Translations under genes and position numbers: made by a program
Notes under the pieces: generated by a model
The model's database searches: none
What the model saw: the letters and a program-made list of their open reading frames with translations, nothing else
What the model was told of the DNA's origin: nothing
Shown: positions 52,981 to 61,735 of the stretch, in pieces
Layout of the letters: each line of letters starts with the position of its first letter
How positions within the stretch are numbered: the first letter of the stretch is position 1
DNA from: BJGO01 sp964640655
GTDB taxonomy: Bacteria > Bacteroidota > Bacteroidia > Chitinophagales > UBA10324
Assembly: GCA_964640655.1 (NCBI GenBank)
Contig: CAZXFT010000001.1
Coordinates: forward strand, 62,001-126,000
Direction of reading: 5' to 3'
Length of the DNA: 64,000 nt

Positions 52981-53892
52981 ATGAAAGACACAAAAAAAAA
53001 TATTGACAGAGTAATAGAATTGCTAAAAACAAAAAGTCCCCTTGCTGCAAAAAAGGCAATGCGGAATCTGAAGCTTGTTGATGATCGACATCAATTCTTC
53101 ACAGAATTTTATTTCAGTAAATACATTAAATACCTTGATACTTTGAAAAGAAGTATTGAATTTGGTGTTGATTGTTATGTGAGTCTTACAAATGATATGA
53201 TATCACTCAGAAACGATTTTCTACAAACCGGGAGATATGCAAATAAGTCATTCGATGAGGTTAATCGGGTGGTTTATTCAAACCCCAGAGTCATGGAATA
53301 TCACATGCATGGTTTATTGCTGGCGCAATTTATTTGGCATGATCAATACAAGCGGTTTACTTTTTTTCATGATAACCTGAAACACTATTTGCCAATTAAT
53401 AAATATTTGGAAATAGGTGGAGGTCATGGAATTTACATTCATGATGCCACAACACAATTGTCTGATAAATGTGTTTTCGATCTCGTTGATATCAGCGAGA
53501 GTTCATTGAATCTTGCAAAAGGAATATTGGAAGATAAACAAGTTAATTTTTTGCTTCAGGATGTTTTTGACTTTTCACCCACTTACACCTACGACTTTAT
53601 TACTATTGGTGAAGTAATTGAACATCTTGAGTCTCCTGTGAGCATGCTTAATAGATTGAGAGAATTATTATCTGAAAGTGGTACGGTATTTTTAACCACA
53701 CCTGTTAATGCACCTATGATTGACCACATCTATTTATTCAATAATGTAGAAGAAATTCGCTTACTAATTCGGATTTCAGGGTTTAGAATAGATAAGGAGA
53801 TAGCTGTTATTTCAGAAGAGGTTAGTGAAGAAGTTGCATCTGAACTAAAGATACCAATTATGTATGCTGCATTCTTAAAAAGAATGTATTAG
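52981..53892 (+). CDS. Class I SAM-dependent methyltransferase
   Basis: 303 residues. A helical N-terminal about 135 residues precedes the Rossmann fold: motif I YLEIGGGHGIYI at about 141-152, motif II LVDISESSLNLA, acidic GEVIEHLESP, and VFLTTPVNAPMIDH. Target (sugar, lipid or small molecule) is unknown. It begins 5 bases after the acyltransferase stop, so it is probably part of the FkbH-acyltransferase operon. Confidence 0.82.
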   Translation: MKDTKKNIDRVIELLKTKSPLAAKKAMRNLKLVDDRHQFFTEFYFSKYIKYLDTLKRSIEFGVDCYVSLTNDMISLRNDFLQTGRYANKSFDEVNRVVYSNPRVMEYHMHGLLLAQFIWHDQYKRFTFFHDNLKHYLPINKYLEIGGGHGIYIHDATTQLSDKCVFDLVDISESSLNLAKGILEDKQVNFLLQDVFDFSPTYTYDFITIGEVIEHLESPVSMLNRLRELLSESGTVFLTTPVNAPMIDHIYLFNNVEEIRLLIRISGFRIDKEIAVISEEVSEEVASELKIPIMYAAFLKRMY

Positions 53893-53924
53893 AACTTTTA
53901 ATAGGTCAATATGTTAAACAACTT

Positions 53925-54347
53925 ATGAGCATCGAAAAAAGTATTACATATTCAAAAGATAATGTGGTAGTAGTATGGCAGCCTGAATTGTGCAGTCATT
54001 CCGGTTTATGTATTAAGGGGTTACCCAAAGTTTTTAATCCCAATGCTAAACCTTGGATTAATTTATCTGAAGCGGATATTATGTCTGTAAGCGCTCAGGT
54101 CGCAAAATGCCCATCCGGGGCACTTTCAATAAGAAAGCATAACGTAGCTCATGAGACCGGCCAGGAAGCCGTTTGCATTACGATTTCATCAAATGGTCCA
54201 TTGCTTGTTTCAGGAAAAGTACTTATTAAGGATGCCAACGGAAATGAAGTATTAAAAGAAAAGACGACCGCACTCTGTCGTTGTGGTGCATCATCGAATA
54301 AACCCTATTGCGATGGCGCACACCGAAAAATTAATTTCAATGGCTAA
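53925..54347 (+). CDS. YjdI-type (4Fe-4S) / CDGSH iron-sulfur fusion protein
   Basis: 140 residues. The N-terminal half is a divergent 4Fe-4S mono-cluster domain of the YjdI type (PELCSHSGLCIKGLPKVFNP, then KCPSGALSI, four Cys). The C-terminal about 45 residues form a CDGSH/mitoNEET-like 2Fe-2S motif (CRCGASSNKPYCDGAH, with three Cys and one His). Both are probably redox or cluster-transfer modules. The stop overlaps the start of the FMN reductase by 8 bases, suggesting that the pair works as one electron-transfer unit. Confidence 0.88.
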   Translation: MSIEKSITYSKDNVVVVWQPELCSHSGLCIKGLPKVFNPNAKPWINLSEADIMSVSAQVAKCPSGALSIRKHNVAHETGQEAVCITISSNGPLLVSGKVLIKDANGNEVLKEKTTALCRCGASSNKPYCDGAHRKINFNG

Positions 54348-54915
54348 ATCTCATATAGCAATTATTTCCGCAAGCACACGCAAGAACCGTTTGTCTCACC
54401 GTGCCGCGTTGTTTCTTAGTAAGTATCTGCAAAACCTGGGATATAGTGTTTCTCTGATTGATTTGGATGAATACAGAATTCCTTTGTTTGAAGAAACAGT
54501 TGACAAACAGGACATTCCGGATGAACACGTTCTGCATGTTTTCAAAAAACTTAATGATTCAGATGCAATGCTTTTTGTTTCTCCTGAGTACAACGGAAGC
54601 TATACCTCTGCATTAAAAAATTTAGTTGATCACTATCCGAAATCAACGTTTTATAGAAAACCTATTGGTGTGGTTTCTATCAGCACCGGATCTCTCGGAG
54701 GAATGCGGGGTGCATTACAAATGCAGGACCTCGCAGCAGCTTTGTTCGGTTTGCCGTTGCCTCAGATGTTACTTGTGCCTCAGATAAACAAAAAATTTGA
54801 TGAGGACGGTAATCTGATAGATGATATGTATACTAAAAATATTCAAGTATTTATGACTGAATTTTTATGGCTTAGCGATGTATTAACCAACGCAAAATCT
54901 ACCATAGGGCATTAA
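54340..54915 (+). CDS. NADPH-dependent FMN reductase family protein
   Basis: 191 residues from ATG 54340; the frame is open upstream but the inner ATG matches the family start (MAKSHIAIISASTRKNRLS). Flavodoxin-like fold with FVSPEYNGSYTSALKNLVDH and a phosphate-binding SASTRKNRLS loop and SISTGSLGGMRG. It reduces FMN or quinones with NAD(P)H. It overlaps the preceding iron-sulfur fusion gene, its likely electron partner. Confidence 0.88.
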   Translation: MAKSHIAIISASTRKNRLSHRAALFLSKYLQNLGYSVSLIDLDEYRIPLFEETVDKQDIPDEHVLHVFKKLNDSDAMLFVSPEYNGSYTSALKNLVDHYPKSTFYRKPIGVVSISTGSLGGMRGALQMQDLAAALFGLPLPQMLLVPQINKKFDEDGNLIDDMYTKNIQVFMTEFLWLSDVLTNAKSTIGH

Positions 54916-55050
54916 AAGTTATTAATAAAATAAACAGTATTAGCTAGTTTCTTCAGGAATGCTACAGTCTGAAACCCATTAGATTCTAGTTTTCCTATAG
55001 TTTTATATCAGCATTCTAACTTCATATCTATTCAACCTGATTCGCCTTCG

Positions 55051-55081
55051 TTAGTTCCACCATCCCCCATAACTATATTTG
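55051..55081 (+). promoter_or_regulatory. Predicted promoter of the OmpA-family gene
   Basis: TTA at 55051-55053, 20 bases, TATATTTG at 55074-55081, fitting TAnnTTTG. The ATG at 55104 lies 22 bases downstream. Confidence 0.5.
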
Positions 55082-55103
55082 CACCACTTAAAAAATACGA
55101 ACC

Positions 55104-55949
55104 ATGAAAAAAATACTCGTTATCGCATTGCTTATTTCTACTGTAATGTTCAGCGGATGTGTTTCTTCAAAGAAATACAAAGAGCAGGTTAAGAAATTTG
55201 ATACTCTGAAATCAGATTATGACAAAATTGAAGATCAGCTACGTACATGCCTGAGCGATAAGAATAATAAGACAAATCGTATTTCAGAACTCGAAGAGCA
55301 AATTGTCGAATTAAAAAAGAGCAGTTCTGTTTTATTGCAACAGTTAGAAGATCTTTCAGTGATTACTAAAACACAGTCAGAAAGTATTAAAAAGTCATTA
55401 GAGAATATCAGCAAGAAAGATGCTTACATCAAAGACCTGCAGGTATCTATCGCTCGTAAAGATTCTTTGAATATGGCATTGGTAATGAATCTCAAAGGAG
55501 CACTGGCAGATGTTAATGATAAAGATGTAGAAATTAAGATTGAAGGAAGTGCTGTTTTCATCTCTATCTCTGACAAGCTATTATTCAAGAGTGGCAGCTA
55601 TGATATTACACCTCAGGCAAAAGTAGTGCTAGGCAAAGTGGCTGCGGTAATCAACAATCAACCGGATATTCAATTTATGGTTGAAGGCCATACCGACAAC
55701 AAACCGATAAATACCGGTTCGATAAAAGACAATTGGGATTTGAGTGTATTACGTTCTACATCTGTAGTTCGTGTATTACAAAACACATATAATGTTGACC
55801 CCAAGAGAATGATTGCCGCAGGTCGTAGTGAGTATATTCCGGTTGCAGGAAACGACACTAACGATAGTCGCTCACTCAATCGTCGAACACGCATAGTTAT
55901 TCTTCCTCAATTAGATCAGTTCTTTAAACTGATGGAACCAGGTAAGTAA
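55104..55949 (+). CDS. OmpA-family peptidoglycan-binding lipoprotein
   Basis: 281 residues. Lipoprotein signal ending at Cys19 (VMFSGC). Coiled coil at about 25-130 (Lys/Glu/Leu heptads). The OmpA-like domain at about 150-270 has FKSGSYDITPQAKVVL, MVEGHTDNKPINTG and SLNRRTRIVILP; the Asp in HTDN and Arg in NRRT bind peptidoglycan. It anchors the outer membrane to the cell wall. A Bacteroidota promoter lies upstream. Convergent with the fluoride channel gene. Confidence 0.93.
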   Translation: MKKILVIALLISTVMFSGCVSSKKYKEQVKKFDTLKSDYDKIEDQLRTCLSDKNNKTNRISELEEQIVELKKSSSVLLQQLEDLSVITKTQSESIKKSLENISKKDAYIKDLQVSIARKDSLNMALVMNLKGALADVNDKDVEIKIEGSAVFISISDKLLFKSGSYDITPQAKVVLGKVAAVINNQPDIQFMVEGHTDNKPINTGSIKDNWDLSVLRSTSVVRVLQNTYNVDPKRMIAAGRSEYIPVAGNDTNDSRSLNRRTRIVILPQLDQFFKLMEPGK

Positions 55950-55955
55950 TAAAAA

Positions 55956-56339
55956 TTAAGCGGTAAATATTTTAATCAGATATAAACCACCAAGCAGAAT
56001 TAATAACCCGGCCATTATGCTACATGCAATATATATGATTGCGGTAGTGTAGTGACCGGCTTGAATGAGGTCATATCCTTCGGCAGAGAAGGTAGAAAAA
56101 GTCGTAAGTCCTCCGCAAAAACCGGTGATGAGCAATAACTTTAATTCAGGATACGAAATAAAGTGACGTTCAAAAAAGCCAAAAAACAATCCAATAAGAA
56201 AACAACCAACCATATTGGCCGTGAAGGTTGACCAAGGGAATGAATGAGTTGTGTTTTTGTATGACACAATAGAAATCAGGTAGCGAAATATACTTCCGCT
56301 TGCACCACCTATACCAACAACTAATAAGTTCTTTAACAT
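55956..56339 (-). CDS. crcB: Fluoride ion channel CrcB/Fluc
   Basis: 127 residues with four membrane helices. GGASGSIFRYLIS near the start, the conserved Asn in FTANMVGCFLIGLFFGF, and GFCGGLTTFSTFSAE (sodium site and Phe-box) are standard for CrcB/Fluc, a dual-topology dimer exporting fluoride. A single copy is present. I see no fluoride riboswitch in the short (46-base) gap to the upstream DUF2892 gene. Confidence 0.95.
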   Translation of the reverse strand: MLKNLLVVGIGGASGSIFRYLISIVSYKNTTHSFPWSTFTANMVGCFLIGLFFGFFERHFISYPELKLLLITGFCGGLTTFSTFSAEGYDLIQAGHYTTAIIYIACSIMAGLLILLGGLYLIKIFTA

Positions 56340-56385
56340 CTGCCGTTGGCAAATGTATTAAATATGACTGCTGATGTGATGTTTA

Positions 56386-56592
56386 CTATTTATTTGTGGG
56401 GCAGGTAGAAAGCCCAACAATGGTATACAGAGGGCAGAAGCTGACAAGACTAGTGGCTAGAAATACACCGCCAAGTATTACCAACACAAGACCTAATGTG
56501 CCTGTTACTGTTCCGGTAAAATAGAGTGCAACAAATACAGCGGCAAGAATGACACGAATAATTCTGTCAAGTGAACCCATGTTTTTTTTCAT
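56386..56592 (-). CDS. DUF2892 family small membrane protein
   Basis: 68 residues, or 64 from an internal Met (GSLDRIIRVILAAVFVALYF). Two membrane helices and the SFCPLYTIVGLSTC end with Cys residues are DUF2892 hallmarks, as in the tail of rhodanese YgaP. Role unknown; perhaps associated with sulfur handling. The genes for crcB and this protein are on the same strand, 46 bases apart. Confidence 0.85.
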   Translation of the reverse strand: MKKNMGSLDRIIRVILAAVFVALYFTGTVTGTLGLVLVILGGVFLATSLVSFCPLYTIVGLSTCPTNK

Positions 56593-56605
56593 AGTGAAAG
56601 AATGT

Positions 56606-56698
56606 TTAAGTTTTTGATAGTTGAATTAAATAGGCAATCAGACTCACCATAAGAATGCAGAGCACACAAACAATAATGAAACGATATGCCTTATTCAT
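56606..56698 (-). CDS. Predicted 30-residue single-pass membrane microprotein
   Basis: An ATG at 56698 opens a 30-codon frame ending at a TAA (56606-56608). The product has a basic N-terminus (MNKAYR), one hydrophobic segment at about 7-25 (FIIVCVLCILMVSLIAYLI) and a short polar tail QLSKT. This is the composition of bacterial membrane microproteins, but no homologue is known to me. It lies 13 bases upstream of the DUF2892 start on the same strand. Confidence 0.4.
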   Translation of the reverse strand: MNKAYRFIIVCVLCILMVSLIAYLIQLSKT

Positions 56699-56754
56699 AA
56701 TATCAAATGTATAGAGATAGGTGTAAGCGGAATGTAACAAAAATTACAATGTGG

Positions 56755-57435
56755 CTAAGCCTTGCGAGGTGCTATATACACAGCCTTATGATAAAACGGC
56801 TCGCTATACGCGATATCAGAGAATTCACCGGAGTAATATTTTATTAAGGCACAACTCATTACATCTTCGGATTTAAAGTGGACATCCATTACATTGATTG
56901 CAGGAAATACATTTTGGAGTTTTTTTGCGCCACTCCCTGAGAATAGAATTTGAGGGTCGCAAATGTTGATTTCCTGATTCGCCAAATCAGGTAATTGAAT
57001 GTCATTAACAGTTGTTAAAGAGGTAGGAATGATGCACAAGCCATTTTCATCGTACACGGAATAAAATACTTCGTTGCGCTTGTTGTCAATTAATGCGCAG
57101 TAATATTTACACTTGATAACCCTGCGCATTCCAACAGCCAATACTTGTAAGGCATCGATCATGATGAGTGGTTTATCTAATGTATAGCAAATACCCTTGG
57201 ATACCGATAACCCGATTCGCAAACCTGTATAAGATCCCGGTCCACCGTTTACAACAATAGCATCTATTTCATTTAATGAAATGTTGCTTGATGCCATGCA
57301 TTGTTCAATACCTGTAGTAATGTACTCTGCGTGATTGTTGTTATAGATTTCATATCGTGCTGCTATTTTATCCTCAACACATATGGCAATACAGCATAAA
57401 GAGCTGCTTGAATCAATCAACAACAATTTAGGCAT
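56755..57435 (-). CDS. tsaB: tRNA threonylcarbamoyladenosine biosynthesis protein TsaB
   Basis: 226 residues. The ASKHA-fold N-terminal LLIDSSSSLCCIAICVE and the motif VVNGGPGSYTGLRIGLSVSKG are those of TsaB, the non-catalytic partner of TsaD in making the t6A37 tRNA modification. Length is typical. It begins 1 base after the stop of the M28 peptidase gene. Confidence 0.95.
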   Translation of the reverse strand: MPKLLLIDSSSSLCCIAICVEDKIAARYEIYNNNHAEYITTGIEQCMASSNISLNEIDAIVVNGGPGSYTGLRIGLSVSKGICYTLDKPLIMIDALQVLAVGMRRVIKCKYYCALIDNKRNEVFYSVYDENGLCIIPTSLTTVNDIQLPDLANQEINICDPQILFSGSGAKKLQNVFPAINVMDVHFKSEDVMSCALIKYYSGEFSDIAYSEPFYHKAVYIAPRKA

Positions 57436-57436
57436 A

Positions 57437-59122
57437 TCAGAATTGCAAATCGGCGATTATTTCCTGCCCATTTCGAATAAAGTGAATTGTCGTTTTGGAT
57501 CCTTTGGTAAACATGGATAATGTTTTCATATAACTCATAATATCAGTTACAGGGTATTCTCCAATTTGAGTTATAATATCTCCTTTCTGCAATCCGGCGC
57601 CGTCAGCGGGCTGACCTTCGTTAACGCCATCTATTCGCAAACCATTGCCTTCGTACATATAATCAGGAATTACCCCAAGTTTTACCTTAAATGATGGTAG
57701 ATCTCCAATCTTGGTTTCTTTGGTTTTAGAGAATGATAAAATTTTCTTGTTGTTTAGACTATCAATAATGACATTAATCAATGAAACTATCGAAGCCTGT
57801 TTAATGAAGTTAATTTTATTGGCATCATCACTTGGTTTATGGTAATCCTCGTGTGTGCCGGTAAAGAAATTTAGTACAGGAATATTGGCATAATAAAACG
57901 ATGTGTGATCTGTAGGGCCAACACCGTGTTCTCCTATTTTTATTTTCAAACTATCATACATTAGATTTCGAATAAACTGAAACGAATTAGGAGAAGTGCC
58001 AATTCCGCTAATTTCTAATCCTTTCTCCTGTTGATATCGACCAATCATATCCATGTTAATCATGTAATTGATAGATGCTGTATCTATGGTGGCATGCTCC
58101 ACAAAATATTTTGAGCCTATCAGGCCAAGTTCTTCGCCAGAGAAGTGAATAAAGAGATAATTGTTCTTTTTGCTTTTTGAGGTTTTTAATATTCTTGCCA
58201 ACTCAATTACAGCAGCAGTGCCACTGGCATTATCATCTGCTCCGTTGTGAATATCGTGTGAACCGCCCGAGAGTGAATTACCATCCTCGCCATGTCCCAG
58301 GTGGTCGTAGTGCGCACCAACCACAACAGTGTTTTTTGATTTGTTGTCAATAAAAGCAATAACGTTAGTGCCCTTTCTAACCACAGGTTTTACGGAAGTT
58401 TCTAGTTGAACGCGATAAATAGACTGAGTTGTGAATACAAGTTTTGAGGATGCATTATGATTCAGAAACACAATGGGAATTTTTTTATCGGAAGAATTTT
58501 TAGTAAAATCTTTTTTAATGTCATCGCAATTATCAGGATCGGTATTTACAATGATAATAGCCCTTGCTCCATGTTTAATAGCTGTTTTTATTTTAGATGA
58601 AACTTCAGTGTATGCGTAATATTTTGAGTGTGGATTTTCACCTTCGGGACTGCCTAAGGAAATAATATATGCCGCACTGTCTTTAATACCCGAGTAATCG
58701 TTATGTGGAATGTCGTTGGCTTCAATTCCATATCCGGTATATAAAGCAGTTTTTACATTAATACTGCCGCTGCCTGAGCCGGGAAGAGGGAAATAATCAA
58801 CATCAGGTTGAAATGAAATTCCGTTAATACTCAGCGTATTATTTCCTTGATATTCATAACCATAATTGAAGGTAAACTCCTGAGTATAAGATGAATTGGT
58901 TTTAGTCGTAAAACCCATCTGTTTATACTGATTCAGTATATACTTAAACGCTTTTTGCTCTCCATCGCTTCCGGTGCGACGACCCTCAAGACTATCTGCT
59001 GATAAGACATAAACATGTTGTGTTAAGTTTGATATTAAAGTAGCATTTAACTTTTGTTGCGCAGATAAAATGTTGAGCGATAACAAAAAGCTAAGACACA
59101 GCAGGGGGGTAAATATTTTCAC
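57437..59122 (-). CDS. Secreted M28 metallopeptidase with PA and PDZ domains
   Basis: 561 residues with a signal peptide (about 1-21, ending LSAQ). A PA-like insert occupies about 115-250. The zinc site shows GAHYDHLGHG, GADDNASG, SGEELGL, MDMIGR and HEDYHKPSDD (His, Asp, Glu-Glu, Asp, His). A C-terminal PDZ domain (about 480-561) contains GLRIDGVNEGQPADGAGLQKGD. It is probably an extracytoplasmic aminopeptidase. Sixteen bases separate it from the S41 peptidase gene upstream. Confidence 0.93.
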   Translation of the reverse strand: MKIFTPLLCLSFLLSLNILSAQQKLNATLISNLTQHVYVLSADSLEGRRTGSDGEQKAFKYILNQYKQMGFTTKTNSSYTQEFTFNYGYEYQGNNTLSINGISFQPDVDYFPLPGSGSGSINVKTALYTGYGIEANDIPHNDYSGIKDSAAYIISLGSPEGENPHSKYYAYTEVSSKIKTAIKHGARAIIIVNTDPDNCDDIKKDFTKNSSDKKIPIVFLNHNASSKLVFTTQSIYRVQLETSVKPVVRKGTNVIAFIDNKSKNTVVVGAHYDHLGHGEDGNSLSGGSHDIHNGADDNASGTAAVIELARILKTSKSKKNNYLFIHFSGEELGLIGSKYFVEHATIDTASINYMINMDMIGRYQQEKGLEISGIGTSPNSFQFIRNLMYDSLKIKIGEHGVGPTDHTSFYYANIPVLNFFTGTHEDYHKPSDDANKINFIKQASIVSLINVIIDSLNNKKILSFSKTKETKIGDLPSFKVKLGVIPDYMYEGNGLRIDGVNEGQPADGAGLQKGDIITQIGEYPVTDIMSYMKTLSMFTKGSKTTIHFIRNGQEIIADLQF

Positions 59123-59138
59123 GATACGTTTTATTAAA

Positions 59139-60812
59139 TTATTTTGAAGAAGGACTCAGAAGTTTATTATAACCAATAGGGTCGTTGAATAATTCCAGCG
59201 CTTTGATAATATCAGGGTCGTTGTTTAAACTGTTTTCAATGCGGCCACTCTGAAAGTAATAACGACTAACAATCTCTTCTGTAAGGAGTCTCATAATATC
59301 TGACTTGTACTTCATTACATCTTGCTCTTTGTCATGCATCATCTTGTGTCTTAGTTCATCAATATCAAGTTTTAGTGCAACATAGTACGATTCTTTTTCC
59401 GCCATTTTTTCAAACGTTTTCAATGCATCTTCACTCTTTGTAGAGTAGTCGTAGTCTTTATCTTTAATAAAGTCTAAAAAATCGTTGAAGTCTTTCTCGC
59501 TTAAGGCAAAATCTTTTGCAGCAATTATTTCTTTGTGTTTTAGAGAGTATTCACCGGCAAAGTCAAACACTAAATTCTTATTTACTAAACTTGTTACAAT
59601 GTTATGTGGTTTTGAGAATTCAATTTTTACATCGGGTTCGACACCACCACCATCATTCACGATTCTGCCTTTACTAGTTTTGAATGTGTTTTTTAACGAG
59701 TCCGGAATTTTTGCCACACTGCCATCTTCATTACGTTCAGCATAGTTGATTGCTTGAATACAACGGCCACTTGGTGTATAGTAATGAGCTGTAGTAACTT
59801 TTAACTGTGTGCCATAGCTGAGGCTGCGCGTGGTTTGAACTAAACCCTTACCAAAGGTGCGTTGTCCCAATATAACACCGCGATCTAAGTCCTGAATGGC
59901 TCCCGAAACAATTTCGCTAGCAGAAGCCGAGCCGGAATTTACCAATACAATAAGGGGGATCTTTGTATCAAAAGGATTATTAAGAGCATTGAATGTTTTA
60001 TTCCATTCATCCACCTTTCCTTTTGTGCTCACTATAAAAGTATTCTTGTCAACAAATAGGTTAGTTAAGTTAACGGCTTCGTTGAGCAGACCTCCGGGAT
60101 TGCCACGCAGATCAAGTACAATTCCGGTTACTTCATTATTCTCTTTCAGTTTTTGCAGGGCCTCTTCTACTTCCTTACTACAATGGTCGGTAAATTGTGA
60201 GAGCCTTACATAAGCAATGTTTTTATTCAGCATTCCAGAGAAAGGCACGTTCTTAATTTTTATTTCTTCTCTCTTCAGGGTTACAATATCATTGACGGCG
60301 TTGCCTAACTTTTTAACGGTCAGTTTTATTTCAGTGCCAGGCTGACCTTTAAGTAGTTTACTAATATCGTCTGTTGATTTATTCTTGATGCTTTTGCCAT
60401 CAATTTCAAAAATCATATCACCGGCACGCAGGCCTGCCTTGTATGCGGCAAAACCTTCATATGGCTCAGATATCACAACGTAATCTCCTGCCTTGCGAAT
60501 AGAGGCTCCAATGCCTCCATATTTTCCCGTTGACTGAAAACGATAGCTTTCAATTTCATCTTCACTAATATAATTGGTATATGGGTCTAATGTTTCCAGC
60601 ATAGCATCAATTCCTTTTTTCATCAGCTTGGATGGCTCCACATCACTAACATAGTAGGTGTTTACTTCCTTGTAAACGGCGGCGAAAATGTCCAGGTTTT
60701 TAGCTATCTCAAAGTAATTGTTGCTGTTAAATGCCAATAACACAACCGTTGTAAGCACTATGATAGAAACAATAAAAAGTCTTATGGTCTTTTTCATTTG
60801 GTATTTAATCAT
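59139..60812 (-). CDS. C-terminal processing peptidase (S41, CtpA/Prc type)
   Basis: 557 residues, start at 60812 or the ATG at 60797 (MKKTIRLFIVS, a better signal anchor). One N-terminal membrane helix (about 8-28), PDZ domain at about 90-180 (YGGIGASIRKAGDYVVISEPYE), then the S41 catalytic Ser in SGSASASEIVSG and Lys in QRTFGKGLVQ. A C-terminal helical extension of about 160 residues is longer than in basic CtpA. Periplasmic protein-quality control or envelope processing. It lies downstream of rnpA-yidD. Confidence 0.93.
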   Translation of the reverse strand: MIKYQMKKTIRLFIVSIIVLTTVVLLAFNSNNYFEIAKNLDIFAAVYKEVNTYYVSDVEPSKLMKKGIDAMLETLDPYTNYISEDEIESYRFQSTGKYGGIGASIRKAGDYVVISEPYEGFAAYKAGLRAGDMIFEIDGKSIKNKSTDDISKLLKGQPGTEIKLTVKKLGNAVNDIVTLKREEIKIKNVPFSGMLNKNIAYVRLSQFTDHCSKEVEEALQKLKENNEVTGIVLDLRGNPGGLLNEAVNLTNLFVDKNTFIVSTKGKVDEWNKTFNALNNPFDTKIPLIVLVNSGSASASEIVSGAIQDLDRGVILGQRTFGKGLVQTTRSLSYGTQLKVTTAHYYTPSGRCIQAINYAERNEDGSVAKIPDSLKNTFKTSKGRIVNDGGGVEPDVKIEFSKPHNIVTSLVNKNLVFDFAGEYSLKHKEIIAAKDFALSEKDFNDFLDFIKDKDYDYSTKSEDALKTFEKMAEKESYYVALKLDIDELRHKMMHDKEQDVMKYKSDIMRLLTEEIVSRYYFQSGRIENSLNNDPDIIKALELFNDPIGYNKLLSPSSK

Positions 60813-60879
60813 TAGTAATGTAAAAGTAAGGTACTGCTGAATTTGGACAATAATAAACGCAGCAATACCACTATTTAGT

Positions 60880-61101
60880 TCATGGAACCGGATCGTGACC
60901 GTGACCGCCCCAGGGATGGCAGCGCGATAATCTCTTAATAGTTAGCCACAATCCCTTCGCCGGGCCGTATTTCTTGATGCATTCTATTCCATATTCTGAA
61001 CATGTTGGTGTAAAGCGACAGGCGGGCATCAGCCAGGGAGATATCATCTGCTTGTAAACTTGAATCAGAAAAATTAATAATCTGCTAATGAAGGTTGTCA
61101 C
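60880..61101 (-). CDS. yidD: Membrane protein insertion efficiency factor YidD
   Basis: 73 residues. The Cys-rich CRFTPTCSEYGIECIKKYG and CHPWGGHGHDPVP are diagnostic. It helps YidC insert membrane proteins. Its start overlaps the rnpA stop by 4 bases, the common arrangement rpmH-rnpA-yidD. Confidence 0.97.
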   Translation of the reverse strand: MTTFISRLLIFLIQVYKQMISPWLMPACRFTPTCSEYGIECIKKYGPAKGLWLTIKRLSRCHPWGGHGHDPVP

Positions 61102-61484
61102 GTATTCCTCTCCTTAATAATTTTCTGTAGACACTTTAACATTGCATTACCGATGTCGCTTTGTTTCGGTAATGTTTGCGCGGTATAGATCCAAATGATG
61201 CGCACCTTGAGTGGGGTATCTTTTATAATCAATTTTTGTTTGTTAAGACGCCAGGCTTCCCGCATCAACCTTTTTACTCTGTTTCGGTCAACTGCTGTTT
61301 TAAAGTTTCTTTTGGAAACCATAAAGGCAACCTTTGTTTTTTCCGTTTCTGAAAACCGGTATAAAACCTTGTAGGGGGATAAAAAAAATGACGAGCTGTT
61401 TTTAAACAACTCGTCAATAGTTTTTAAGCTTTTAATCCTTTCGGCCTTTTTTAATGTAGCCTTAGTTGACTGCGGAGCATTCAT
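61098..61484 (-). CDS. rnpA: Ribonuclease P protein component
   Basis: 128 residues. The RNA-binding motif KRNFKTAVDRNRVKRLMREA is the RNR signature. It combines with the RNA subunit to process tRNA 5' ends. It lies 20 bases after rpmH and overlaps yidD. Confidence 0.97.
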   Translation of the reverse strand: MNAPQSTKATLKKAERIKSLKTIDELFKNSSSFFLSPYKVLYRFSETEKTKVAFMVSKRNFKTAVDRNRVKRLMREAWRLNKQKLIIKDTPLKVRIIWIYTAQTLPKQSDIGNAMLKCLQKIIKERNT

Positions 61485-61504
61485 AACCGCAGAATAAATA
61501 GGGA

Positions 61505-61660
61505 TTATTTTAATTTCTTTTCGTCAGAAACAGTCAGCTTTTTTCTGCCTTGTTTACGACGGCTAGCTATTACACCACGTCCTTCTTCAGATTTCATGCG
61601 TGAACGGAAGCCGTGTTTATTCTTTCTCTTCTTTATGGATGGTTGAAACGTCCTTTTCAT
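61505..61660 (-). CDS. rpmH: 50S ribosomal protein L34
   Basis: 51 residues, start ATG at 61660 and stop at 61505-61507. The N-terminus MKRTFQPSIKKRKNKHGFRS and the SRRKQGRKKLTVSD end identify L34. It is very basic and shorter than 60 residues. It precedes rnpA in the conserved order. Confidence 0.97.
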   Translation of the reverse strand: MKRTFQPSIKKRKNKHGFRSRMKSEEGRGVIASRRKQGRKKLTVSDEKKLK

Positions 61661-61704
61661 AACCGGATAGCGTGTTGAGGTTTATTAAATTTTTTTAGGG
61701 AGGG

Positions 61705-61734
61705 CAAAGGTATATAAATTATCCACATTTCCAC
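61705..61734 (-). promoter_or_regulatory. Predicted promoter of rpmH-rnpA-yidD
   Basis: On the minus strand GTG, 19 bases, then TACCTTTG (61705-61712), close to TTG-N19-TAnnTTTG. The box lies 44 bases before the rpmH start and just after the rho stop. Confidence 0.45.
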
Positions 61735-61735
61735 A

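Noticed and set aside
56340..56385. Fluoride riboswitch upstream of crcB
   Set aside because: Only 46 bases separate crcB from the DUF2892 gene, and I see no motif of the crcB riboswitch.
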